From positions 1-22,664 of the forward strand of contig NBIV01000931.1 in NCBI GenBank assembly GCA_003194525.1: 22,664 nucleotides of DNA, in the 5' to 3' direction. Position 1 is the stretch's first letter. Each line of letters begins with the position of its first letter. Origin of the DNA: Gracilariopsis chorda. Lineage: Eukaryota; Rhodophyta; Florideophyceae; Gracilariales; Gracilariaceae. Shown here in pieces: positions 1-7,293 of the stretch. The notes under the pieces are model-generated. The model saw only the letters and a program-made list of their open reading frames with translations. It did no database searches and had not been told where the DNA came from. The position numbers and the translations under genes were made by a program.

Positions 1-1753
1 CATTCTGATGTGGATTGTAAGGCACCGTTCGCTGATGTTCAATACCGTGACGTTCAAGCTCTTGTGAAAACTTCTTTGACACATATTCACCAGCATTGTC
101 TGTGCGTAACGCATGTAGCACAGACTCACGTGCGGTGATGGTTTTCACATGTCGGTCACTCTGATTTTGAACCATCTTGAGCCACTTCACGAACACGTGG
201 AACACCTCATCCTTGGTCTTGAGCATGTACAAGAAGCAAAAACGGGAGTGATCATCGATGAATGTGACGAAGTAGCGTGAACCTCCCAAGGAACCTACTT
301 GGATTGGACCACAAATGTCCGAATGCACTAGGTCCAATGGGTGCAAAGCCCGTTCCCCCCCTTGCTTGGGAGTTGGAGCACGTGTAGATTTTCCCACTAC
401 ACAAGAGTCACACACATCCATCGATTGATTCAAGTCCACATTCAGCCCTGACACAACACCGTTACGAGCCATATGTTTGATACCATCCACATTCACATGA
501 GCCATTCGAGCATGCCATAGTGACAGGTCAGTCACAAGTGCGTTGTCCATGTCTTCTGGTACTTCAATCGCGGTACATAGGTAGTACAGTCCTTTGATGC
601 GACGGCCCTGGGCGATCATGGTGTTGCCTTTGTATACACATACTTTGGTTTTGTCAAACACCACTCGCGCACCCAGGTCACACATCGCAGATACTGACAG
701 CAGATGATACCTTAAATTCGGTACGTGCACTACTTCACCCAACCGGCACTTGCTCTTACGCCCTTCAACAGCGAGATCGAGGTGGACACTGCCATGACCA
801 AGAGACTCCAGCTTCGAGTCATTGCCGATACTCACACCGGCAGACTCTCTTTTGCTATAACTGTCAAACATGGACTCGTCATACGTCATATGGGCGGTGG
901 CACCAGAGTCAATGATCCAGTCACTGATACTTTCTTCCACAGAACCTGTCGCAATGAGACAAACAAAGTCAGAGTCACTGTCACATCCTCGTTTCTCGTT
1001 GCCGAGATTGGTCTGCACAGCTGGGTTTGCGGCAGCACTCTGCTCTTTGCTAGCTTCGTCACGTTGTCTCTTGAAACAGTTTCTCTGGATATGCCCCTTC
1101 TTACCACAGTAGTAGCACACCATGGACTTCTTTCGTGACTGCGCACCGACCAAAGCCGTGTCACTTCCGGACTCCTCCTTGGCACGATCGTTCATTCGCT
1201 GTTCCTCTTGCAGCAAACGACTCTTCACAAACTCTAAATCGAGTTTACGATCACTAATCGTGGTGTCAATAGCGACAATGAGGTGTTCGAAGCGGTCTGG
1301 TAGCCCACATAGGATTGCCATAGCGATGTCTTCCTCCTCAACCACTACGTCCATGCTCTTCAGATCCGATGCAAGATGACGAACACGATTGATGAAGTGT
1401 AACATTTTCTCATCATCTCGCATCTTGGCTGTGTAGAAGGCACGTCTTGCATTGATTCGGTTGAGCAGCGTTTTACGCTGGAAAACATCGCAAATGGCTT
1501 TCCACATTTCCGCAGCATTCTCGGTATCCCTCACATGGTCCAAATGCTCATCACTGATGCTGAGACCAATAACAGCCCTGGCCTTGGCGTCTTTCTTCTT
1601 CCATGCTGACAACTCGTCATCGTCCGTAGGCCTGGTTGATTCAAGATGGTCATCGAGGTCCTTGAGTGCAAGCAGCAACTCAACCTTTTGCTTCCATACA
1701 TGGAAGTTATCCTCGCCCAACTTTTCAATCTTGATGCCACCGAATGAATCCAT
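1..1753 (-). CDS. Copia Gag-Pol polyprotein, copy A (partial, runs off left edge)
   Basis: This frame is open from the ATG at 1753 to the window edge, 584 codons with no stop. Residues 1 to about 200 are a UBN2-type Gag that begins MDSFGGIKIEKLGEDNFHVW. A CCHC zinc knuckle (C-x2-C-x4-H-x4-C, residues about 213-226, bases 1076-1117) follows, which would bind the genomic RNA. The aspartic protease motif DSGATAH has its catalytic Asp near residue 282 (about 908-910). Next comes the HHCC zinc-binding region of integrase, with WHARMAH and then CDSC. The integrase core shows catalytic Asp residues in VHSDICGP (317-319) and RTDNAGEY (98-100). The third catalytic residue, a Glu, and the RT and RNase H would lie left of the window. 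Seen: motif order and open frame. Known: this is Ty1/copia order (PR-IN-RT-RH). Inferred: it is the youngest, possibly still coding, element here. Copy B is its damaged near-twin. Confidence 0.95.
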   Translation of the reverse strand, partial: MDSFGGIKIEKLGEDNFHVWKQKVELLLALKDLDDHLESTRPTDDDELSAWKKKDAKARAVIGLSISDEHLDHVRDTENAAEMWKAICDVFQRKTLLNRINARRAFYTAKMRDDEKMLHFINRVRHLASDLKSMDVVVEEEDIAMAILCGLPDRFEHLIVAIDTTISDRKLDLEFVKSRLLQEEQRMNDRAKEESGSDTALVGAQSRKKSMVCYYCGKKGHIQRNCFKRQRDEASKEQSAAANPAVQTNLGNEKRGCDSDSDFVCLIATGSVEESISDWIIDSGATAHMTYDESMFDSYSKRESAGVSIGNDSKLESLGHGSVHLDLAVEGRKSKCRLGEVVHVPNLRYHLLSVSAMCDLGARVVFDKTKVCVYKGNTMIAQGRRIKGLYYLCTAIEVPEDMDNALVTDLSLWHARMAHVNVDGIKHMARNGVVSGLNVDLNQSMDVCDSCVVGKSTRAPTPKQGGERALHPLDLVHSDICGPIQVGSLGGSRYFVTFIDDHSRFCFLYMLKTKDEVFHVFVKWLKMVQNQSDRHVKTITARESVLHALRTDNAGEYVSKKFSQELERHGIEHQRTVPYNPHQN

Positions 1754-1823
1754 GCTTGGTAGATGTCAACAAACAGCACAGGTGCGATGAAAGACCTACG
1801 GCACTTAAGAAGTACAAAAATGG

Positions 1824-1874
1824 CAACAACGACAACAATAACAACAAAAACAACGACAACAACAACAACAAAAC
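1824..1874. repeat. Imperfect (AAC)n simple repeat in copy A leader
   Basis: This is an AAC-rich microsatellite with occasional G or T interruptions. On the transcribed (minus) strand it reads as GTT repeats, about 70 nt upstream of the gag ATG. It is present with nearly the same interruptions in copy B, so it is an inherited part of the element and not a local slippage product. Confidence 0.9.
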
Positions 1875-1885
1875 TTCAAATTCGG

Positions 1886-1956
1886 GCGCACTGACGGGAG
1901 AAACTACCTCCGCTACCCTAGGGTGTCGGAACCCTGGCCCCCGGAGATGCTCCGGG
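1886..1956 (-). promoter_or_regulatory. Conserved leader element with hairpin (copy A)
   Basis: A block of about 38 nt (1886-1923) is almost identical to 13785-13823 in the unrelated-family copy C, although the surrounding leaders are largely diverged. It is followed by a 7-bp perfect stem with a 3-nt loop, CCCGGAG-ATG-CTCCGGG (1940-1956). In copy C the equivalent hairpin position carries a different sequence that still pairs. The location between PBS and gag suits an RNA packaging, dimerisation or translation element. This role is inferred; only the conservation and pairing are seen. Confidence 0.6.
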
Positions 1957-2957
1957 TACAAGACGTCTTCTTCTGTCTTCCCTCTCCTACGTCTAAGGAG
2001 AAGATGCGTCGCTCTCTACGAGGCTTCCAGAGGATGGTTAATGACCCAAGATATGCCTTCACCAAGTCTAACCCTCTCTGGCCTCTTGCAAGAACTTGCG
2101 CGACCTCGCAACTGAAGCTACTATGGCAACCAAAGTACGCTGCTAACGCGCAACCACTTAAGGTCACACGCGGCCTGATCCTAAGAAGGAGGTCAGCCTA
2201 CGCCACGTCGCCTCCCCGCACAAACGCCCAAGGGTCAGATGCACGGATCAAAAGCTCGTTATGGAATACCTTCGCCACAGCCCAAGAATCCCGACACGCA
2301 GTCAGGATCAAAACAAATAATTCAATCACCCGCACCAGCGCAGTACGCCACGGCACCCCGTCCACAGATGCACCCGCTGAACTTACCAGGTCTTAACGAC
2401 CGTCACCGTTATCTGTCCAAATGGACCGGTGGGAAGCCGCTCGACAGTACACCCGCTTTGGTTCAAGCCGCCAGGCTCACGTCCCCGGATACCTGGAATC
2501 ACCCAAAGTAACCCGGATCAACCGCTCGTCGCACTGGACACCAGATGATGATTAAGAAACACGAAAAACAAACAACTGCTGAGCACACGATCACGGAGCC
2601 CAGACTTCGAAACTAGACCGACTCGACCTCACGGATACGACCCGACAAACGACTCGGGGATCCTAAAACACAAGATAGAGGGAGTGTCACACACAAAGTA
2701 GATAGCGATCGACAACACGGGCAACAACGGAGGCCCAACTCAACAACGATAGGAAGTAAACGTCGAACCACTACCACCACAACGCCCTCAGGGAGGAACG
2801 CAAACCCAAGGAGAATGACCAACACCGACCAACAATGGGATCAAGACACCCGACGCAACGACGAAAGAGGCAACAACAGCGAAACGGATGAACGGCGGTG
2901 AGGGAGAGCGGCGACAGACGAACGATGCGGAAAGGGATAGCGGCAGCGGTCAGCGGG

Positions 2958-2972
2958 GCTGGGCCCATAACC
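2958..2972 (-). other. Primer-binding site, initiator tRNA-Met half-molecule type (copy A)
   Basis: The plus strand reads GCTGGGCCCATAACC, which is the anticodon arm of eukaryotic initiator tRNA-Met (anticodon CAT). It directly abuts the LTR end. On the element's RNA this is the complement, so the primer would be a tRNA cut in the anticodon loop and not the usual tRNA 3' end. Drosophila copia is the classic case of this priming. Confidence 0.85.
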
Positions 2973-3059
2973 TGTTGAAAGTTGAAAGAAAGTTGAGGGG
3001 ATGGAAGGGAAGTTCGCCAGCTCTAGCTTGGATTTACTTGGAGGTCCTTCAGGCACATC

Positions 3060-3066
3060 TTATATA
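3060..3066 (-). promoter_or_regulatory. TATA box of LTR2
   Basis: TATATAA reads on the minus strand within GGTATATAAGATG. The same sequence sits at 11480-11486 in LTR3, and a weaker CTATATGAG is at the equivalent place in the C-family LTR (14231-14236). The position fits a transcription start some 30 bp downstream, still inside the LTR. Confidence 0.6.
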
Positions 3067-3281
3067 CCACTCTAAACTCGAATTGCGCGGGAACACCAAC
3101 TACAAGTAAAACCTAAACCACTAAGCAGGGACACTCAATACTACCAATCATCATCTAACATGACATAGCCAGCTCAGCACAACCTCATTACACCAACGCA
3201 CACCAACGCACCAATGTTCTGTAATAGTTACGTGCATACACATGACCATGACAAGGCACAAATTCACGACTCCAACACACG

Positions 3282-3328
3282 CCAGCACATGCCAACACAT
3301 CACGGTAAGGCAACACGTCACGGTAAGT
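3282..3328. repeat. Repeated U3 motif around CACGGTAAG (LTR2)
   Basis: Two units lie head to tail here, each containing ACA(C/T)(A/G)TCACGGTAAG. A related unit beginning CCAGCACATGCCAAC and containing CACGGTAAGTG occurs twice in the C-family LTR (14379-14408 and 14451-14480). The motif is therefore repeated within U3 in two families, as expected of a transcription-factor or enhancer site. The factor is unknown. Confidence 0.5.
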
Positions 3329-3462
3329 CGGCACGTAACCTGTGGCGTTAGTGCCATGTCATCATGTGGCAATGCACACAACACCCACGTCATCAATATA
3401 CCCGTGCATGTGTAAACCTGTTGACAGTGCATGCGCACCTTACCATTGTACCAACCACTGCT

Positions 3463-3516
3463 GTACCACTTGTACCAGGTGTCAACCACGTACCACTTGT
3501 ACCAGGGGTCAACCAC
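3463..3516. repeat. 27-bp tandem duplication in U3 of LTR2
   Basis: Two copies of a 27-bp unit (3463-3489 and 3490-3516) differ at one base. Each unit is loosely built of 9-bp steps starting GTACCA, GTACCA and GTCAACC. LTR3 has a single degenerate version of the unit near 11899-11925. Since U3 copy number varies between two LTRs of the same family, it is a marker for their relationship. Confidence 0.85.
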
Positions 3517-3778
3517 TTCATCAGTATCCCCTGCACACAACGTACACTGTGACCACTGTAGTAGCTGGACACGTGGGTGTGTCCAACCGATCCAGTTATG
3601 CCATACCACTTGTACGCACCACGTTGCATATGTACATTTGCAGTAGCCAATCAGAAGCCAGTTTCACGTTGGGTTCGCGCACACGCGCATATGCGCTTTT
3701 GCAGAGGTACCCTCTAAAACAGCCCATGCTCCCCGGAACATTTGGTTTTCAGTGACAGCACAGGTACTACTGCCAACA

Positions 3779-4853
3779 CACACATCGTAGATACTGACAG
3801 CAGATGATACCTTAGATTCGGTACGTGCACTACTTCACCCAACCGGCACTTGCTCTTACGCCTCTCAACAGCGAGATCGAGATGGACACTGCCATGACCA
3901 AGAGACTCCAGCTTCGAGTCATTGCCGATACTCACACCGGCAGACTCTCTTTTGCTATAACTGTCAAACATGGACTCGTCATACGTCATATGGGCGGTGG
4001 CACCAGAGTCAATAATCCAGTCACTGATACTTTCTTCCACAGAACCTGTGGCAATGAGACAAACAAAGTCAGAGTCACTGTCACATCCTCGTTTCTCGTT
4101 GCCGAGATCGGTCTGCACAGCTGGGTTTGCGGCAGCACTCTGCTCTTTGCTAGCTTCGTCACGTTGTCTCTTGAAACAGTTTCTCTGGATATGCCCCTTC
4201 TTACCACAGTAGTAGCACACCATGGACTTCTTTCGTGACTGCGCACCGACCAAAGCCGTGTCACTTCCGGACTCCTCCTTGGCACGATCGTTCATTCGCT
4301 GTTCCTCTTGCAGCAAATGACTCTTCACAAGCTCTAAATCGAGTTTACGATCACCAATGGTGGTGTCAATAGCGACAATGAGGTGTTCGGAACGGTCTGG
4401 TAGCCCACATAGGATTGCCCTAGCGATGTCTTCTTCCTCAACCTCTACGTCCATGCTCTTCAGATCCGATGCAAGATGACGAACAAGATTGATGAAGTGC
4501 AACATATTCTAATCATCTCGCATCTTGGCTGTGTAGAAGGCACGTCTTGCATTGATTCGGTTGAGCAGCGTTTTACGCTGGACCACATCGCAAATGGCTT
4601 TCCCCATTTCCGCAGCATTCTCGGTATCCCTCACATGGTCCAAATGCTCATCACTGATGCTGAGACCAATAACAGCCCTGGCCTTGGCGTCTTTCTTCTT
4701 CCATGCTGACAACTCGTCATCTTCCGTAGGCCTGGTTGATTCAAGATGGTCATCGAGGTCCTTGAGTGCAAGCAGCAACTCAACCTTTTGCTTCCATACA
4801 TGGAAGTTATCCTCGCCCAACTTTTCAATCTTGATGCCACCGAATGAATCCAT
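3779..4853 (-). pseudogene. Copia gag-protease, copy B (pol deleted, nonsense mutation)
   Basis: The body is nearly identical to copy A but offset by 3100 bases. Gag starts at the ATG at 4853. An in-frame TAG at 4509-4511 stands where copy A has GAG, so Gag is cut after 114 codons. Past it the same frame continues through the zinc knuckle (4176-4217), the protease motif DSGATAH (Asp near 4008-4010) and the start of the pre-integrase segment (LRYHLLSVS). Similarity to copy A then stops exactly at the LTR2 end (3778/3779), and the frame runs on as noise into the LTR. Integrase, RT, RNase H and the polypurine tract are gone. Seen: the stop and the junction. Inferred: a non-autonomous derivative, superficially like TR-GAG elements, that could not have made plus-strand DNA in its present form. 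Confidence 0.93.
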
Positions 4854-5379
4854 GCTTGGTAGATGTCAACAAACAGCACAGGTGCGATGAAAGACCTACG
4901 GCACTTAAGTAGTACAAAAATGGCAACAACGACAACAATAACAACAAAAACAACGACGACAACAACAACAAAACTTCAAATTCGGGCGCACTGACGGGAG
5001 GAACTACCTCCGCTACCCTAGGGTGTCGGACCCCTGGCCCCCGGAGATGCTCCGGGTACAAGACGTCTTCTTCTGTCTTCCCTCTCCTACGTCTAAGGAG
5101 AAGATGCGTCACTCTCTACGAGGCTTCCAGAGGATGGTTAATGACCCAAGATATGCCTTCACCAAGTATAACCCTCTCTGGCCTCTTGCAAGAACTTGCG
5201 CGACCTTGCAACTGAAGCTACTATTGCAACTAAAGTACGCTGCTAACGCGCAACTACTTAAGGTCACACGCGGCCTGATCCTAAGAAGGAGGTGAGCCTA
5301 CGCCACGTTGCCTCCCCGCACAAACGCCCAAGGGTCAGATGCACGGATCAAAAGCTCGTTATGGAATACCTTCGCATCA
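4854..5379 (-). other. Copy B leader, part adjacent to gag
   Basis: This matches copy A 1754-2279 closely, including the AAC repeat (4924-4974) and the conserved block with hairpin (4986-5056). It is cut by the Harbinger and resumes at 10698. No gene is present. Confidence 0.88.
4986..5056 (-). promoter_or_regulatory. Conserved leader element with hairpin (copy B)
   Basis: Same block as 1886-1956 in copy A. The 7-bp stem CCCGGAG/CTCCGGG at 5040-5056 is unchanged. It differs from copy A by an A-to-G change just inside the 38-nt block. Confidence 0.55.
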
Positions 5380-5404
5380 GGGCCTGTCTTAACAGCGTTG
5401 ACGA
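5380..5404 (+). repeat. Left terminal inverted repeat of Harbinger
   Basis: It begins GGGCCTGTCTTAACAGCG and pairs with 10673-10697 in inverted orientation, with one substitution and a one-base length difference. The leading GGGCCTGT is typical of Harbinger ends. Confidence 0.93.
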
Positions 5405-5786
5405 TCGTGAATGCAAAAACTTGAACGCCCCCATACATTGAGTTTTTCAAAATTTGAATGGCTGTAAGTTAATGTCTTGTCTTCTCTAGTGCCCCGAACC
5501 GGGGCGCTAGCCCCTATGTCTATCACGCATCACCGATCTGCCCGACAAAATGCTTTGACGCAGTGTTATTCCGCACCACTATGTCGAACCTCCTCTGCTA
5601 CAAGAGGTAATGATCTCCTCCGAAACTCGTTTGTCAATCGCATTCCATCTCATTATACTCTCCGTCTTGTATACCGATTGTGGGTAAGTCTTGCGGTTAA
5701 AGAAAGTTTTCAATGAAGCAGACATAACAATACTTCTTATAACTACACTGCAATCACTATCGAAAATACACTGGCACACAACAAAC
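5405..5786. other. Subterminal, non-coding left end of Harbinger
   Basis: This is the stretch between the inverted repeat and the transposase start. It presumably carries the transposase promoter, but I recognise no clear motif or gene in it. Confidence 0.5.
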
Positions 5787-7058
5787 ATGATGGCCATCAT
5801 TTCTAGCTCTTCAACTAACAGACTTCTAAGGCAGACTGCAGTTGTTGTAGATCTTTACGCGCATTATTTGGACGTCACGAGAACAGTTTTGAATGCTACA
5901 AAACCTGTCCGTCGCCGCACCCCGACAGTTGTCAAGCGCCATCTAACGTTTGAAACTTTGTCATCCAATCTGAATTCTCGTGCCTTTAGGCAGGTGTTTC
6001 GCATCTCGAACGACGATTTTGAACTTCTATATGGAAAAGTCTCATAATTGCTAATGAAGAATACGGAAATGGGAGAACGATCTGGTAGATTAACAATAAC
6101 GCCGAGAACGCGATTAGCGATTACATTACGGATGTTGGCTGGAGCGAGCTATGGTGATATTATGCTCTCTTTTCATATTGGGCGGTCATCTACATATTAA
6201 ATGTTTCACGAGACGCGAAAGGCTTTAATGAAGGTTCTCGTTCTTCCAGGTCTACCGCGCTCAGAAGAGGAACTTCATGAACTGTGTATGGGGTTCAAGC
6301 ATTCTCGACGTAAGCTTAGTCCTCTCACCGGCTGTGTAGATGCACTCGATGGCATTGCGATAAAAATTAAGAAACCTTCTTGTCCTCATGCAGCTGCGTT
6401 CTATTGTCGGAAAAGATTCTACTCGCTACCAGTTCAGGCTCTTGTTGATTCTCGTTATCGGTTTTTGGACGTTTCTATTCGATGCGTCGGCTCAACGCAT
6501 GACCAATTGGCACATGCTGTGTCTAAGCTTGGGCAGTATCTTGCAAATAATAAGCTTCAGATCGAGTATTGGATCGCGGGGGATGAGGCTTATCTTTGTA
6601 CCAACAGTCTTATTTGTCCAATACCCATATCACAAGTGAGTAGTTGTTCGGAAGATGCCTTTAATTTTTTTCTTTCTTTTCTTCGTATTCACGTGGAGCA
6701 AGCTTTTGGGATGCTCGTGGCAAGATGGCGTGTGCTACGAGATTTGGAGTTCTCCCCTGAGATATGTTCAGAGATTGTGGCGTTATGCATGAAGCTTCAC
6801 AACTTTTGTATCGATAATAAACCCGGTAGCTGGAAGGAAGTCACCCCGGACGATGTTTGCGAACGTAACAAAGACGTACTCGAGTGGTATGAATGCTGTA
6901 AAGATCGCCACTCAACTTGGGTAACAGGGGAAGCAATGAGTGCAAAGAGTGGTAGGGGCATGTTTTCGAAGAGGGAGGAGTTAGTTGAGGTGATACGAAG
7001 GAAAGGTCTCAGCCGCCCGGCTGTTGCAGGTGCGCCATGTCGAATTTCTGAGTTATAG
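5787..7058 (+). pseudogene. Harbinger DDE transposase, two in-frame stops
   Basis: One frame runs from ATG 5787 to the TAG at 7056-7058 but contains TAA at 6045-6047 and 6198-6200. Similarity to Harbinger transposases continues across both, so they are nonsense mutations and not gene borders. The N-terminal part has the helical FRQVFRISNDDFELLYGK segment. The segment between the stops has TPRTRLAITLRMLAGASYGDI, a helix-turn-helix-like region followed by FHIGRSSTY. The DDE nuclease (DDE_Tnp_4 type) shows ALDGIAI (Asp at 6348-6350), WIAGDEAY (Asp at 6582-6584) and HVEQAFG (Glu at 6696-6698). These residues would coordinate metal for cutting and joining the transposon ends. The full frame is about 423 codons, close to the usual family length. 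Both stops stand where CAA-to-TAA changes would fit. Confidence 0.93.
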
Positions 7059-7293
7059 ATTTAGAACGTCAAGGCGTTGCCGAGCCCTCTTCTGGATCGA
7101 GTTCTGAAGTCGAAGGAAAGTGTAACTGCTTGGATTCTTGAATTCCTCCAGTCTGCTCCAGGTAGGTGGCTGCCAGTGAGGCGATATTTAGTCGTCTATC
7201 GCTCTTCCAGCATTCCTCCGCTCAGTGCTACAAGACCTTTGTTGTGCTTCTGGTGCTCACATAAACGCCAATGCTTCTGCCGAAAGCGCACAG
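7059..7293. other. Spacer between transposase and captured gene
   Basis: I recognise no gene here. Short open frames exist on the plus strand. A possible splice donor (CCAG/GTAGGT, near 7158-7167) and acceptor (CTTCCAG, near 7209) could mark a residual intron of the captured gene, but this is only suggestive. Confidence 0.4.

Larger units (their letters stand above)
1754..2957 (-). other. 5' leader of copia copy A
   Basis: This is the untranslated leader between the primer-binding site and the gag ATG, read on the minus strand. At about 1.2 kb it is long for a copia element. It contains a CAA-rich simple repeat close to the gag start and a conserved block with a hairpin (1886-1956) that is shared with another copia family in this window. 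The rest is unremarkable and I see no ATG-initiated gene in it. The same leader occurs in copy B, where the Harbinger transposon interrupts it. Confidence 0.8.
2973..3778 (-). repeat. Copia LTR shared by copies A and B (LTR2)
   Basis: This 806-bp LTR starts TGTTG and ends CAACA, giving 5-bp terminal inverted repeats. The left edge abuts the PBS of copy A, so it acts as the 5' LTR of A. The right edge abuts the truncated body of copy B, so it also stands where the 3' LTR of B should be. It matches LTR3 (11393-12185) over its whole length. On the minus strand a TATA box (TATATAA, 3060-3066) lies about 90 bp from the end, so U3 is long and R-U5 short. It holds a tandem 27-bp duplication (3463-3516) that LTR3 lacks, and a repeated CACGGTAAG motif. 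Reading frames inside it on both strands are chance. Confidence 0.92.

Noticed and set aside
725..1138. Plus-strand frame of 137 codons, repeated at 3825-4238
   Set aside because: It is antisense to Gag-protease, and its conservation merely follows from copies A and B being near-identical. No domain features.
1824..1874. CRISPR-like or satellite array
   Set aside because: Only a simple trinucleotide repeat with no spacers; no CRISPR array or cas-like gene occurs anywhere in the window.
1725..1961. Minus-strand leader frame with a poly-leucine stretch overlapping the gag start (also 4825-5112)
   Set aside because: The leucines come from the GTT simple repeat, there is no ATG start, and the hydrophobic look is a by-product. 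It cannot be supported as an upstream gene.
2958..2972. tRNA gene for initiator Met at 2958, 11378 or 14076
   Set aside because: Only the anticodon arm is present, each time flush with an LTR edge. These are primer-binding sites.
3151..3755. Overlapping frames on both strands (minus 3151-3609, plus 3342-3755)
   Set aside because: They lie wholly or largely inside LTR2 U3, their composition reflects the GTACCA/TGGTAC repeats, and LTR3 does not keep them intact.
6045..6200. Intron in the transposase between the two stops
   Set aside because: The segment between the stops encodes the conserved helix-turn-helix-like region in the same frame, so removing it would damage the protein.
5787..7058. 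Non-standard genetic code with TAA read as Gln
   Set aside because: Copy A is open for 584 codons, uses ordinary CAA and CAG codons and contains no in-frame TAA or TAG. The stops occur only in elements that also carry frameshifts or deletions.
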